Source: Andalucia godoyi | Lineage: Eukaryota > Discoba > Jakobea > Jakobida > Andaluciidae | DNA length: 64,000 bases | Assembly: GCA_009859145.1 (NCBI GenBank) | Contig: VRVR01000004.1 | Coordinates: forward strand, 434,001-498,000 | Reading direction: 5' to 3' | Shown: positions 46,541-54,953 of the stretch, piece after piece | Layout: each line of letters begins with the position of its first letter | How positions within the stretch are numbered: position 1 is the first letter of the stretch | The notes under the pieces: model-generated | Database searches by the model: none | What the model was told of the DNA's origin: nothing | What the model saw: only the letters and a program-made list of their open reading frames with translations | Translations under genes and position numbers: made by a program

Positions 46541-47000
46541 CCTATTCTATACAAACAGGTGTGTCGAAACAGCTGTCGATGGAGATGTGGTACCGCACTC
46601 GTGTGTTGCGCAAGCTGCATTTCTGCACAATCCCGCATCATCATCATCATCCGCAGTAGCACCACCATCAGCACCGTCATCATGATCAATATTTTCCCAC
46701 CGCCATTTTTTTCCCTTCTTCTTTCTATTTTCGGAATACAGCAGATCCCGGACCACATTTGCTTGCTGTGTGCGTCATTCCAGCTCAGGAAGGAAGCAAC
46801 GAGAGATGAGAAACAAAAGCAAATCAAAAACCAGTGTCAATGGTGGGTGTTACAATGCGTGATTCTCCAAAGATTCAAAAATGTAATTTAACAAAATGCA
46901 TTTGAAAATAATAATATAGGAAATGAACGACATGAATGATATGATTGATATAGATGCTACACGAATGCCTCCATTGTACACTGAGTATGCAGGGCCATCG
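46541..47000. other. intergenic spacer, AT-rich at its right side
   Basis: 460 bp without a supported gene. A CATCAT/ATCACC run lies at 46636-46690, and 46870-46960 is AT-rich. It lies directly downstream of the decayed TnpB/Fanzor fragment; I could not find terminal inverted repeats. Confidence 0.4.
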
Positions 47001-47309
47001 CTAGTCATGCGTACCCAAATGCTGCAATCGGGGCCATGTTGCCATGAACGGGAAGGAGATAGGGCCCAACACGCCTTTGCCGGCGTTGATGCGCGCACCC
47101 GTTTCCAATCGCTGTCAATCCGGCCTGCACACTGTGGACATGCAAACGCCTTGTTTCCTCCGAGCTTCGCGTGGATTGCCCCCGCACTGGCCACATGTCT
47201 TTGATGTGTACTCTTCCGTCACTCTGTGGACTTCGCGCCCCGCAAACTCCTCACACAGCCATTTCGCAGGCTTGCGATGCATGTTCGTCGTCAGGTTGCG
47301 GCGGAAATG
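47001..47309 (-). pseudogene. decayed C-terminal fragment of a TnpB/Fanzor (IS605 OrfB-like) nuclease
   Basis: On the minus strand, pieces in three frames line up in order with the end of TnpB/Fanzor proteins. First come 'HFRRNLTTNMHRKP' and 'REVHRVTEEYTSKTCGQCG', the first half of the zinc ribbon. After a one-base shift at a G5 run follows 'IHAKLGGNKAFACPQC', the second CxxC. After another shift comes 'TGARINAGKGVLG', which replaces the usual RDxNGARNI. The fragment ends at a TAG (47001-47003). TSKTCxxCG, LGGxKxFxCxxC and NGARN are the hallmark of RNA-guided TnpB-type and eukaryotic Fanzor nucleases. Frame breaks and the missing RuvC upstream parts show that it is dead. No flanking repeats were recognised. 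Confidence 0.72.
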
Positions 47310-47522
47310 TCATACGTCTTGCGTAGCGTGGCAGGGGGTCGCGTGTATTGACAGCGCGTGGAAAAAGAAGAAGAAGAAGAAGAAAAGCTAAGGAGGTTGC
47401 TGCTTTAAATAGTGTCTCAGAAATTAGCGTCTGATCAATTTGGGGCATTTCACCTAAACAGCCCCGAACCTTGCGTTGTTAAGCGAGCAAGTCCCGATTC
47501 TCATTGCGTTTGCTGGTTGATT
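47310..47522. other. short spacer with GAA run
   Basis: 213 bp between the transposon remnant and the CIAO1 stop; has a GAA/AAG run (47362-47386). Nothing resembling further TnpB/Fanzor sequence is visible. Confidence 0.4.
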
Positions 47523-48644
47523 TTACGTACGTTCTTGCATGTCGCTTGTTGTCGTCTTCGTGAGAAACGGTTCATAACGCCACAAGCTAATCATGGCGTC
47601 ATCGCTGCATGAAGCAAGCAGCGAAGCGTTCTTTGGATTCCAAGCAACGCAGTTGACGTCCGAGTTGTGCGCCCGAGCTTGCCGATGATCCAGATACCAC
47701 CCTTCGCCGCTGTCGTTGCCTTGTGACTGCGGCCCATCCGGGCGCTTGAACACACATATGGAGTCGTCGCCGCCACCAGAAGCGAGTTTATCGCCATCTC
47801 GACTCCAGGACACAGAATACACGGGCCGATCATGAAACCCCGAAAGAGTGCATACGCATCGAAATTGTGCCTTTCCAAATCCAAGTTTTGAGCTGCTTCT
47901 TTCCCAAATCTTAACCGTGCAGTCGTCTGAACACGTCGCCAAAGTGGGTGTGTACTGTACAGCCGCAGCATCTGCATCTGCATCTGCATCATCCTCGTGA
48001 GCAGCGGGCTTGAATGCGACGTCCCAGACGGTCGATGCATGCGCCTGGATCACCTGGTCCACTGCAAAATCGTGTCCACCCTCCTCCACCCACACACGAA
48101 CCGTATCGTCGTACGAGGCAGAGACGAGGACCAAGTCCACGGGCGACCAAGCAACGTGCTTCACGTCTTGGGAATGGCCGAACAGCATGCTTGCACATTC
48201 AAAATCGTCGGCGTCATCTCTCTCCCACACCGATACACTCTTGTCTCTGGAACACGCCGCCAAGTAACTTCCGTCCATGGACCACGCAACCGATTTGACT
48301 TCGTGCTCGTGGCCCTCCAGGGTCGTGGCATGCTCCATCTCAAACTCGTGTCCATCTTCGTTATGAAACACCCTCCTCCAGATGCCAACCGTCGAGTCGA
48401 AGGATGCACACGCAAGAAGTCGGCCATCCGGAGACCATGCGACAGACCGGATTGTCCGCGAATGAGAATCGTCCAAAACCGCAATGCAGGCCCATTGAGA
48501 ACCGGCAGAACTTGTCGAACGAGCCCAAAGACGAATAGACTTGTCGCCCGAGCAAGATGCAAGAACAGACCCGGACGGATGCCATGCGACACACCACACA
48601 CTCTCCCCATGACCTCGCAAATCACATATTTTGACCAACGACAT
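47523..48644 (-). CDS. CIAO1: CIAO1/Cia1, cytosolic iron-sulfur assembly WD40 protein, 373 aa
   Basis: A seven-bladed WD40 propeller fills the protein, with repeats such as 'ESVWCVAWHPSGSVLASCSG', 'IRSVAWSPDGRLLACASFDS', 'VKSVAWSMDGSYLAACSRDK', 'VKHVAWSPVDLVLVSASYDD' and 'VNCVAWNPKNASLLASCSDD'. The start 'LRGHGESVWCVAWHP', the 'SRTIRSVAWSPDG' repeat and the overall size match Cia1/CIAO1. With MMS19 and CIAO2 it forms the targeting complex that delivers 4Fe-4S clusters to DNA polymerases, helicases and other cytosolic and nuclear proteins. An Asp/Ala-rich insertion (EDDADADADAAA) in the fifth blade is encoded by a GCATCT repeat and looks like a loop expansion. Starts at ATG 48644. Confidence 0.95.
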   Translation of the reverse strand: MSLVKICDLRGHGESVWCVAWHPSGSVLASCSGDKSIRLWARSTSSAGSQWACIAVLDDSHSRTIRSVAWSPDGRLLACASFDSTVGIWRRVFHNEDGHEFEMEHATTLEGHEHEVKSVAWSMDGSYLAACSRDKSVSVWERDDADDFECASMLFGHSQDVKHVAWSPVDLVLVSASYDDTVRVWVEEGGHDFAVDQVIQAHASTVWDVAFKPAAHEDDADADADAAAVQYTPTLATCSDDCTVKIWERSSSKLGFGKAQFRCVCTLSGFHDRPVYSVSWSRDGDKLASGGGDDSICVFKRPDGPQSQGNDSGEGWYLDHRQARAHNSDVNCVAWNPKNASLLASCSDDAMISLWRYEPFLTKTTTSDMQERT

Positions 48645-49232
48645 TTCTTCTTTTCTTCGATCTTTTCCCTCCTGCTTTTTTTATTCTACCTTTTCCTTAT
48701 CACCACCCTGATTTCCCTCCTTTGAGGCCAAAGAGAAATAGAAGAAATGAAATGAAAAGGAGAAAAAAGAAAACCACGCCCAAATCGTGTCGGTGCGCTC
48801 GCAGATCGTCGGTACTCGGAAGCTCCATGATGGCTCCTAAGCTACTCTTATTGCGTTTTATTTCGTTTTCATCGCCTTGATAAAAGCAGAACATGCTTTG
48901 TTCGCAAAGGTTTTGCGGGAGAAGATCACCATTTGGTTAGATCTAAATAAAACAAAATAAGAGCAAGTAAAACAAAAAGAAATCAAACACACCATGAGAA
49001 ACAAAAAGCTCAAAAGTCCGGAGAACTGCAATGCCGCCCAAACCAACCAAAGCAGTGCATCTGCGATCAAAAAGCAAATGGCACACTCCGATGGATGCTG
49101 GAGCACGTTGCACAGTGGTTCGTGTGCCACTTGTCGGTTGCCCCGAGATTCGTCCGTTTCGGAGTGCACAAGCAGTGTCGGTGCAGAAAATAAAAAGGAA
49201 GAGGCAGAAGAAGAAGAAAGGATCAGCCGATC
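48645..49232. other. divergent region between CIAO1 and YecM-like genes
   Basis: 588 bp between divergent starts. Contains A-rich tracts (48736-48775, 48940-48985) and a purine-rich stretch just before the YecM ATG. A minus-strand frame (48858-49240) that encodes hydrophobic segments continues antisense through the YecM gene, and I do not call it. Confidence 0.4.
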
Positions 49233-49805
49233 ATGAGCCATCGTCATCCAGTGTTTCAGTCGGAAGAGTCCGAGAGCTTCCTGCAGACGCTGCTGGCGGT
49301 GATGAAGAGAGAGCATATCCAGGTAGAAGGGCTGGTATGCGATCATCTGTGCTACCGTGTGTCTTCTGAATCCGAGTATCAGCAACTGAAGACGGAGCTT
49401 GAGAATGGAAAAGATGTTTACAGCGCCGAGCTCCTCGCCGAAACGCTGATCAACGGACGGCCGATTGCAACATATGCATTTCGAAACGCGCCGTTGGCAG
49501 CCGTGGATTTCGATGGACATACGTATGCACCGTGGTTGCTGGAGCTTCCTTGTCCAAAGCCGGGGTCCACGTATGTTTCGGGATTTGAACATGCTGAATT
49601 TGTGCTCGCTCCAAAGTACACATCCATTCAGCAGTTCCTGGAGGCACATCCTGCGGCGATCCAGTGGGACCTTGCTGCAATGAAAAAGACGATTAACGCG
49701 GACGCCAGATTTGTCGTCAACAAAAACATGTCTGCCAAGTTTCATATGCAGCCTCTGGACAAGGTGATCGAGTTTGAGCTCGCGCATCCTGAATGTGTCC
49801 AGTAG
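49233..49805 (+). CDS. YecM-family (VOC/glyoxalase-fold) protein, 190 aa
   Basis: The protein matches bacterial YecM over its whole length: 'GLVCDHLCYRVSSESEYQQL', LLAETLINGRPIATY, 'PWLLELPCPKPGSTYVSGFE', HAEFVL near the centre, and 'ISAKFH'-like end ('MSAKFHMQPLDKVIEFE'). DHLCYR, GRPI, LELP-PK and EHAEFV are the usual conserved blocks and include likely metal ligands (His and Glu) of a vicinal-oxygen-chelate fold. The biochemical role of YecM is not established; the fold suggests a metal-dependent enzyme or isomerase. The family is mainly in gamma-proteobacteria, so transfer from bacteria is likely. There is no targeting signal. Confidence 0.88.
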   Translation: MSHRHPVFQSEESESFLQTLLAVMKREHIQVEGLVCDHLCYRVSSESEYQQLKTELENGKDVYSAELLAETLINGRPIATYAFRNAPLAAVDFDGHTYAPWLLELPCPKPGSTYVSGFEHAEFVLAPKYTSIQQFLEAHPAAIQWDLAAMKKTINADARFVVNKNMSAKFHMQPLDKVIEFELAHPECVQ

Positions 49806-50710
49806 GTCTTTCCGTCTTTTCTCTTCTCTTCTTTCTTTTTTCTCTTCTTCTTCTTTTTCTTTCTGTTGCATTTTTTGCGCTTCTCGTTCCCTGGGATGCT
49901 GGCGGTGATTGACGGTTCGAACTCGTTTCCCCCTTTCAGTTCTACACGACACCACCGTTGTTGCTACTCATGAATTAAACGGTACACGAACGCTCCTTAC
50001 AATTGTGGTTTTTTTCTTTCTTTTTTCTTTTTGTGTTGTGATTGGATACTGCAGATCGCACGGTCAATAGTGATGAGCTCCTCTGAATTCATGGTTTCCA
50101 AAACCATCCGGAAATAATCCCTTCTCTGTGGATAAAAAAGAAGAGTGGTGCAATCGATGGATTCCACACGTGATTTTGATAAGCATGCGATCTCGCCATA
50201 AAGTGCAAATCACACACAACCCCGATCGTGGAAATGTCCAAGTTTCGCACGTCAGCAAAGCCCGGTGGGTTTACTTTGCTTGCCGGCTGGCTTCACGCTG
50301 GAGTACATGTTGTGCAGACGTCGTTGCTGTGCACGCAGGACTCACCAATCCTAATAACTGCAGTTCAGAATACGAAGGATTCGTGATATCGATACATCCT
50401 CCAGGCGCTGGCAGCTGGCCGTTGTTCACTTCAGATAACACGGATTAATCACGACTGAGTGGGATACAAAGGAACTTTACGTCAAAAATGCATGCAGACT
50501 TGCACGGGATTCCTTGTGGCTACAAAGAGGACGCTTTTTGGACACTAAGAAGGAATCCAAAGAAAGAAAGAAAGAAAGAGAAAAACGAAAAAAGAGAGAG
50601 GGGACAAATAAATCGAGCTGCATGTTGCATTCTTCAGTCTTCATGAAGCTATGAATCCATCGATCAGGGATTCGTTCAAACCGATTGCCCTGTATTAATG
50701 CACCGTCTTC
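49806..50710. other. 905-bp gap with no supported gene
   Basis: T/C-rich tracts (49808-49865, 50005-50035) follow the YecM stop. A small palindrome GGTTTCCAAAACC lies at about 50091-50103, and an (AAAG)n run at 50555-50578. A plus-strand frame at about 50185-50448 is open for 88 codons but has no recognisable features. No tRNA or other RNA could be supported. Confidence 0.4.
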
Positions 50711-50938
50711 CTATTTCGTCTGTGCGCTCATCTTGTTCACGACCCACTGCGCGCTTTGCTCTGCTCGCTCCAGCAATTCGTTGATGCGTTCTGCATCCGT
50801 CTCGTCTCGGTGTGCAGAAAAGTGCTGGCGGACATGGTGCCGATAATAAGACTGCGCCGACATAGGAAACGTCTGGATCCTTCTTAGGCAAGTCTTGAAC
50901 AATAACAAAGTGCGGCGTCGCTGAGAAAGCGCATTCAT
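50711..50938 (-). CDS. LYR-motif protein, LYRM9-like, 75 aa
   Basis: The small protein follows the LYRM9 layout: a helix with the LYR position as LFK (13-15, 'RRRTLLLFKTCLRRIQ'), then 'YYRHHVRQHFSAHRDETDAE' with a second helix, RINELLERAEQSAQWVVNKM and a short tail. YxRHxVRQxFxxHxDE is the strongest link to LYRM9. LYR proteins bind acyl carrier protein in mitochondria and help to assemble respiratory complexes, the mitoribosome or Fe-S proteins; LYRM9 itself is little studied. The canonical Tyr-Arg of LYR is changed to Phe-Lys here, which is conservative. Both 50938 and 50934 are near the start; 50938 is in frame. Confidence 0.75.
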   Translation of the reverse strand: MNALSQRRRTLLLFKTCLRRIQTFPMSAQSYYRHHVRQHFSAHRDETDAERINELLERAEQSAQWVVNKMSAQTK

Positions 50939-51362
50939 TTACGAATTATGACCGATCCGATTTTGACACAGCACAAACACCCAACCAATCCCACTCACTA
51001 TCGCAGGCGTTGTTTGCATCAGAACGAACACCAAAGAAGGAAAATGTAAGGTTCAAAAACGGAACTGCTGCATTCGGAGAGCTGCTCGAATCCTCAGAGC
51101 CCTCGAATCCTTTTTTTTCGAATTCCCCGCTTCGAATATTTCCCAATTTCGGCTATTTTATCGGACTCCCCACCGGAAACAGTTTTGCTTGCCTTTTCCG
51201 ACCTTTCGTAGCACTCGTCCTTTATAATTTTTTCTTCTTCTTCTACAATCTCAATCCTATTTCCTCTGTGATATCTATTTTTTTTTTTTTTTTTTGGCAA
51301 GGTTGCATTCATATTGTATTTCTATTTCCTGGTTGTTCTTACGAAAGCATAGCGAAGAACGC
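50939..51362. other. spacer with poly-T run
   Basis: 424 bp between divergent starts. It contains a 17-T run (51279-51295) with neighbouring TTC repeats (51230-51245). No gene or RNA supported. Confidence 0.4.
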
Positions 51363-52277
51363 ATGGCGCTGATCAGCTTGAATCTGCGTCGCTTTGCAGT
51401 GTTCCATCCCCAAAAGCTGAGTGTTCCGGGACTGACGTTTACGTCCTCGGTTGTTTTTTTCCTGGTATACATTGTGCTCAATTCTTTCCTGGTCGTGAGA
51501 CTCCGCCAGTTTCGTCACCGTCATGACGACGGCGGTGATGGCGATGGTCGTGATGGCGATCATGGCCATGGGTTTCATCGCGAGTACTTCTTCAACGCGA
51601 ACCTCGTGTTTCTCATCCCGGCAGTCTTGTATTTGCTTGCTGCTCTTCGCAGTCGGTCCTACCTTCGGAACCTGTCCATGCAATCACAGCAGTACCAACA
51701 TCAAAACCAAAACGGATACGAGTACCAACTTCTCCAACAGCAGCAACATCAACAGCGCCCGACTGGACGGACTCTGGACCGATTGCTGGTTTCGATTGCG
51801 TTTGCCTTTTCGTGTTTTCTTGCGTGTGTCATTGTGGGGGTATTTGTGCTGCAGCTGATCTTCACACTTGCTCGTGGGCCGCATGTCCACAGGATCCAGC
51901 TGCTGATGCTCTTCATTGGTTCGGCGTTCGCAATGTCGATTTCATTGGCAGCCGTCTTTGGATACCATGCAATGCAGAAGACGTCGCGAAACGAGCTTGG
52001 TCGATCACTCAGTGCAGAGGATGTGCGGGACCAGCCTCTTGCAGATGGCCAGTATGGTCAATATGGACAACAACACGCCCAGTATTCGCGAGTCCGAGAC
52101 GAGGAAGATCGGGCTGTCGCGTCCAGCGCAGGCAGGTCCGATGTCGCCGAGCTGAGGAGGCCCCTTCTTGGTCAGGCCATTGACGACGACGACGACGACG
52201 ACGATACTGGTGCTGGCTATTACAATGGTCACGACAATGACGATGATGTTATCATTCACGATGACGGCGTTGCGTAA
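51363..52277 (+). CDS. multi-pass membrane protein with Asp-rich tail, 304 aa
   Basis: The first ATG in frame is 51363; upstream the frame starts with TTG inside the T run. Four hydrophobic helices are seen: about 20-40 (SSVVFFLVYIVLNSFLVV), 73-90 (LVFLIPAVLYLLAAL), 140-170 (LVSIAFAFSCFLACVIVGVF) and 185-210 (LLMLFIGSAFAMSISLAAVF). The first loop has a His/Asp/Gly repeat (DDGGDGDGRDGDHGHG), and the second loop is Gln/His-rich. The tail has a (GAC)n-encoded Asp run near the end. These acidic/His stretches could bind metals, but nothing proves it. It does not share the WW/Cys-pair loop of the two claudin-like genes. No family recognised. Confidence 0.65.
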   Translation: MALISLNLRRFAVFHPQKLSVPGLTFTSSVVFFLVYIVLNSFLVVRLRQFRHRHDDGGDGDGRDGDHGHGFHREYFFNANLVFLIPAVLYLLAALRSRSYLRNLSMQSQQYQHQNQNGYEYQLLQQQQHQQRPTGRTLDRLLVSIAFAFSCFLACVIVGVFVLQLIFTLARGPHVHRIQLLMLFIGSAFAMSISLAAVFGYHAMQKTSRNELGRSLSAEDVRDQPLADGQYGQYGQQHAQYSRVRDEEDRAVASSAGRSDVAELRRPLLGQAIDDDDDDDDTGAGYYNGHDNDDDVIIHDDGVA

Positions 52278-52752
52278 AAATTTAGCAGTGGAGCGATGTT
52301 TGCGTTGATGTGTTTCCCCGATTTCGGTGTTTTCTGTCCTCTTTGGCTGATCTTTTAAAAAAATAAATAAATAAATAAATAAATATTAAAAAAAATAAAA
52401 TAGTTCTTGCATTGACTTGGGAAAGCACTTTCATCCTCGTGCTCTTTTATTAATGTACTTTTTATGATTGTTGTTAAAAGCAGTGCGTGCTGTCTTGCCT
52501 CGCCCTGAAAAACAGTGACAGCAAAAAGACGCACAAAAGCGCACAGCTGCAGCGGGGAAGAGGAGGATCCGTGGACATTTCCTGCTGTACTGTGCGCTTG
52601 CCAACCTTTTCTCCGTGAGCGATGGAAGAAGAAACCCATGTCTGGCTGGGAGAGGAGTTCTTCGTTTTTTCTTCCATACTCGATTGCGAACTTGCCATTC
52701 TCCGAGACCCAAGAAGCAGGGAAACTAATACATCACAAAGGACTGAAGACGG
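52278..52752. other. spacer between membrane protein and Nup62-like gene
   Basis: 475 bp. It begins with an (AAAT)n AT-rich tract (52357-52400). A TGA lies in frame with the Nup62-like ATG just upstream (52744-52746), so that gene's coding region does not extend into the spacer. No FG-repeat exon is visible here. Confidence 0.5.
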
Positions 52753-53409
52753 ATGTCGCTTGAAGACTCGAAGTTGTCGACGCTTACGTCGCTGATTGAT
52801 GTTCTGTCGTCTGCGCTTCGCAGCGAAGAGGATGCGTTTCGTTCGGATGCGGATGCGATTGCCAAGCTGGACCGCGATATTCTGGCTTCTTTGCAGCAGT
52901 ATGAAGATCTAGAGTCGACAATGTCTGTCTTGTCCGACTCGCAGAAGCGCATCATTACGGGACTCGACGTGCTGTCGAAGTCGCAAGCTGAGATTCTGGA
53001 CGAGCTGGGAAAATTAGAGAACTCGCTTTTCCAGCGCTCCAATGCTGCTGGTTCTTCGACGGATTTATTGGGTTCGTTTGGCGGGTCCGGGTTTGCGGGT
53101 GCGGATGCGGCGACTGCTGGCCGAGATCGCGAACAGGCATTCCGAGTTGCAGAGGGTGTGAATGAAGCTCTCGAAGCTGCAGAGGAACATGTGCAGAGTA
53201 TCCTCGAGAATCTGAAGAAGAAGGAGCCAACTCGCGTGTTCCGGGTGTCGACTGCGGCTGAAACGACTGTCGAGGAAGGAACTGGATCTGTGGCAGCAGT
53301 GGTTGCGATGTTGGATGAGCAGCTTCGACAGCTTGGAGACGTTCAGACGCTTGCTCGAGAACTCGACGAAGATGCAAAGCGAATTCGGTCTCGAATGCCT
53401 GTATCGTGA
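52753..53409 (+). CDS. NUP62: Nup62/Nsp1-type coiled-coil nucleoporin lacking FG repeats, 218 aa
   Basis: Three helical segments match the C-terminal coiled-coil region of Nup62/Nsp1: about 10-95 with 'VLSDSQKRIITGLDVLSKSQ' and 'AEILDELGKLENSL' (the Nsp1_C 'Q..I...L..I...Q.EL' pattern), about 122-150 (REQAFRVAEGVNEALEAAEE), and about 180-215 (SVAAVVAMLDEQLRQLGDVQ). In other eukaryotes these helices pair with Nup54 and Nup58 in the central channel of the nuclear pore. Here the usual N-terminal FG repeats are absent. The only trace is a short Gly/Ser/Phe linker (LLGSFGGSGFAG) between helix groups. An in-frame TGA just before the ATG shows that the N-terminus is complete unless an upstream exon exists. 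Confidence 0.7.
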   Translation: MSLEDSKLSTLTSLIDVLSSALRSEEDAFRSDADAIAKLDRDILASLQQYEDLESTMSVLSDSQKRIITGLDVLSKSQAEILDELGKLENSLFQRSNAAGSSTDLLGSFGGSGFAGADAATAGRDREQAFRVAEGVNEALEAAEEHVQSILENLKKKEPTRVFRVSTAAETTVEEGTGSVAAVVAMLDEQLRQLGDVQTLARELDEDAKRIRSRMPVS

Positions 53410-53669
53410 TGACGACGGTGATTTGCTGTTTGTTTTTGTTTGCTGCTGTGGTTTTTCTGGTTCGCACCTCTCTTCAATATTTAGTCATGTAAATAACAGA
53501 ATCATTCAGAAACCGAAGGAGAAAGGCGGAGAAGAAAAGGAAGTTCATCTATGTTTACTGTACAATACCTATTTTTTCTCGCCCTCGCGCGCTGTGAGTT
53601 TGATGAAGAATGGAAGATCGCGGAGGACAAAATTGGTGGGAGAGGGGAGGAGGAATGTGCTATACATTA

Positions 53670-54518
53670 CTACATCATGCTCGACTTGCGCGAATGAAGA
53701 ATAGCTGCGGTAATGTACCCGACAATCACGACAGATACGAGCAAGACCGGGCCGCAGCTCAGGGGTTGGGAATTTGCAAAGGATATGAAATAAAACGACA
53801 AGTGGAGAGCGCAGCAGAGCAGAAACACATGAAAACGAGAACAAAGCCGACGTCGTGGAAAGACGACAACGGGAAGGCCCGTCCATCCGAACAGTAGCAA
53901 ACATGTCAAGCCAGCGTGGGTCCAAACAGTGAACATTGCAAGAATCGCCGAGTACTCGAAATACGACCATGTGTCGCATGAATCCGTGTAGCGCGTTCCT
54001 GGTTCGAACGCGAAGTACGCAACTGGCAGAAAAGGAATGGATGCAAGAGAACAGCCGTATCCGATTCCAGCGGCCAATGCACACACGATGTTTCCAACAT
54101 CACGGCGCACTCGCCTGACGATTCCATGAACAGCCTCGAGTAAGGACGGTGCGCTGGCCTGCGCACCCGAAGCGTCCTGTACACTGCTTGGCGCAGCGTG
54201 GAGTTGTCGCGAGAACGACGCTTCTGTTTGCAGCATCAACCGAACGAGCGCAACACGAAACAGTTCTGACAGGAGCACGGAGACGAAGGAAGCAATGTCT
54301 GCATAGACCCGGGTCATCAGCACGTTGTCGGACGGAGTGCTTGCAAGTCGTAGCATCGCCGCAAGCATCGCGGACAGCGTGATGGACAGCAGTCCAATGG
54401 ATGCACCAAGAATGCTGAGCACAACAAGTTGCGGATCATTCCTACTTAACACACCAAGAAAGGTCAGCGGAGGCCCATATGCAACCGCCAAACACCCAAG
54501 CCCAGCAATAAGCCCCAT
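53670..54518 (-). CDS. APH1: gamma-secretase subunit APH-1, 282 aa
   Basis: The ATG at 54518 begins the APH-1 N-terminus, MGLIAGLGCLAVAYGPPLTF, comparable to the 'GC.FVAFGPA' start of animal APH-1. Seven transmembrane helices are expected and seen. Further matches are 'LLSELFRVALVRLM', 'ALAAGIGYGCSLASIPFLP' and 'FFTVWTHAGLTCLLLFGW'-type sequence with the conserved His, and 'LHLSFYFISF' with the second conserved His. The loop after TM4 (about 120-150) is longer than in animals. APH-1 scaffolds presenilin, nicastrin and PEN-2 in the intramembrane aspartyl protease gamma-secretase, so this organism should carry the whole complex. The open frame above the ATG is not used. Confidence 0.88.
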   Translation of the reverse strand: MGLIAGLGCLAVAYGPPLTFLGVLSRNDPQLVVLSILGASIGLLSITLSAMLAAMLRLASTPSDNVLMTRVYADIASFVSVLLSELFRVALVRLMLQTEASFSRQLHAAPSSVQDASGAQASAPSLLEAVHGIVRRVRRDVGNIVCALAAGIGYGCSLASIPFLPVAYFAFEPGTRYTDSCDTWSYFEYSAILAMFTVWTHAGLTCLLLFGWTGLPVVVFPRRRLCSRFHVFLLCCALHLSFYFISFANSQPLSCGPVLLVSVVIVGYITAAILHSRKSSMM

Positions 54519-54619
54519 TCCACTCTCTGTCGCCAAACAACTCAGCCAACCAACCCAGACTCGACAAGTAGTTTTTCTCCATGCATTCAGATCAAACAAG
54601 AAATCCCAAATTGGGCGTC

Positions 54620-54628
54620 GGCGGGAAA
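54620..54628 (+). promoter_or_regulatory. weak E2F-like core (GGCGGGAAA)
   Basis: It matches the E2F core but lacks the flanking TTT. It lies 102 bp upstream of APH1 and 173 bp upstream of the longin gene. Listed for completeness. Confidence 0.2.
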
Positions 54629-54792
54629 TGCTGCATGTCTGAAAATCCCCGATCGATGTTCGTTCGCGTTGCCTCAGACAAGCTGTCAGCCAGCGCGCCT
54701 TTTCTCTTCTCGTCTGTCTCTCATTCGGCGTTCTGGACGTTTCGTAAACTGAAAATCGGGAATCGCTTTTCGTTTTGGGAGCCTCTGAGCGA

Positions 54793-54913
54793 ATGGAGAC
54801 AGACAGTCCGTTTGTCATGTATGCTGTCATATACAGGTATGTATGATGATGTTTTTTTAATTTATGGCTGTTGAATATGCAAGTGTGGGACTGACCGTTG
54901 CTTCATTTCGTAC

Positions 54914-54953
<40 letters not shown>

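Noticed and set aside
49905-49935. Possible tRNA B-box (GGTTCGAACTC)
   Set aside because: No matching A-box, acceptor stem or anticodon arm upstream.
48858-49955. 365-codon minus-strand open frame antisense to the YecM gene
   Set aside because: Starts in a T/C-rich tract, has no coding signature and is explained by the codon bias of the sense gene. The hydrophobic end part (48858-49240) could be reconsidered if a transcript is found.
50185-50448. 88-codon plus-strand frame in the gap after YecM
   Set aside because: No recognisable motif, unusual composition, no support beyond being open.
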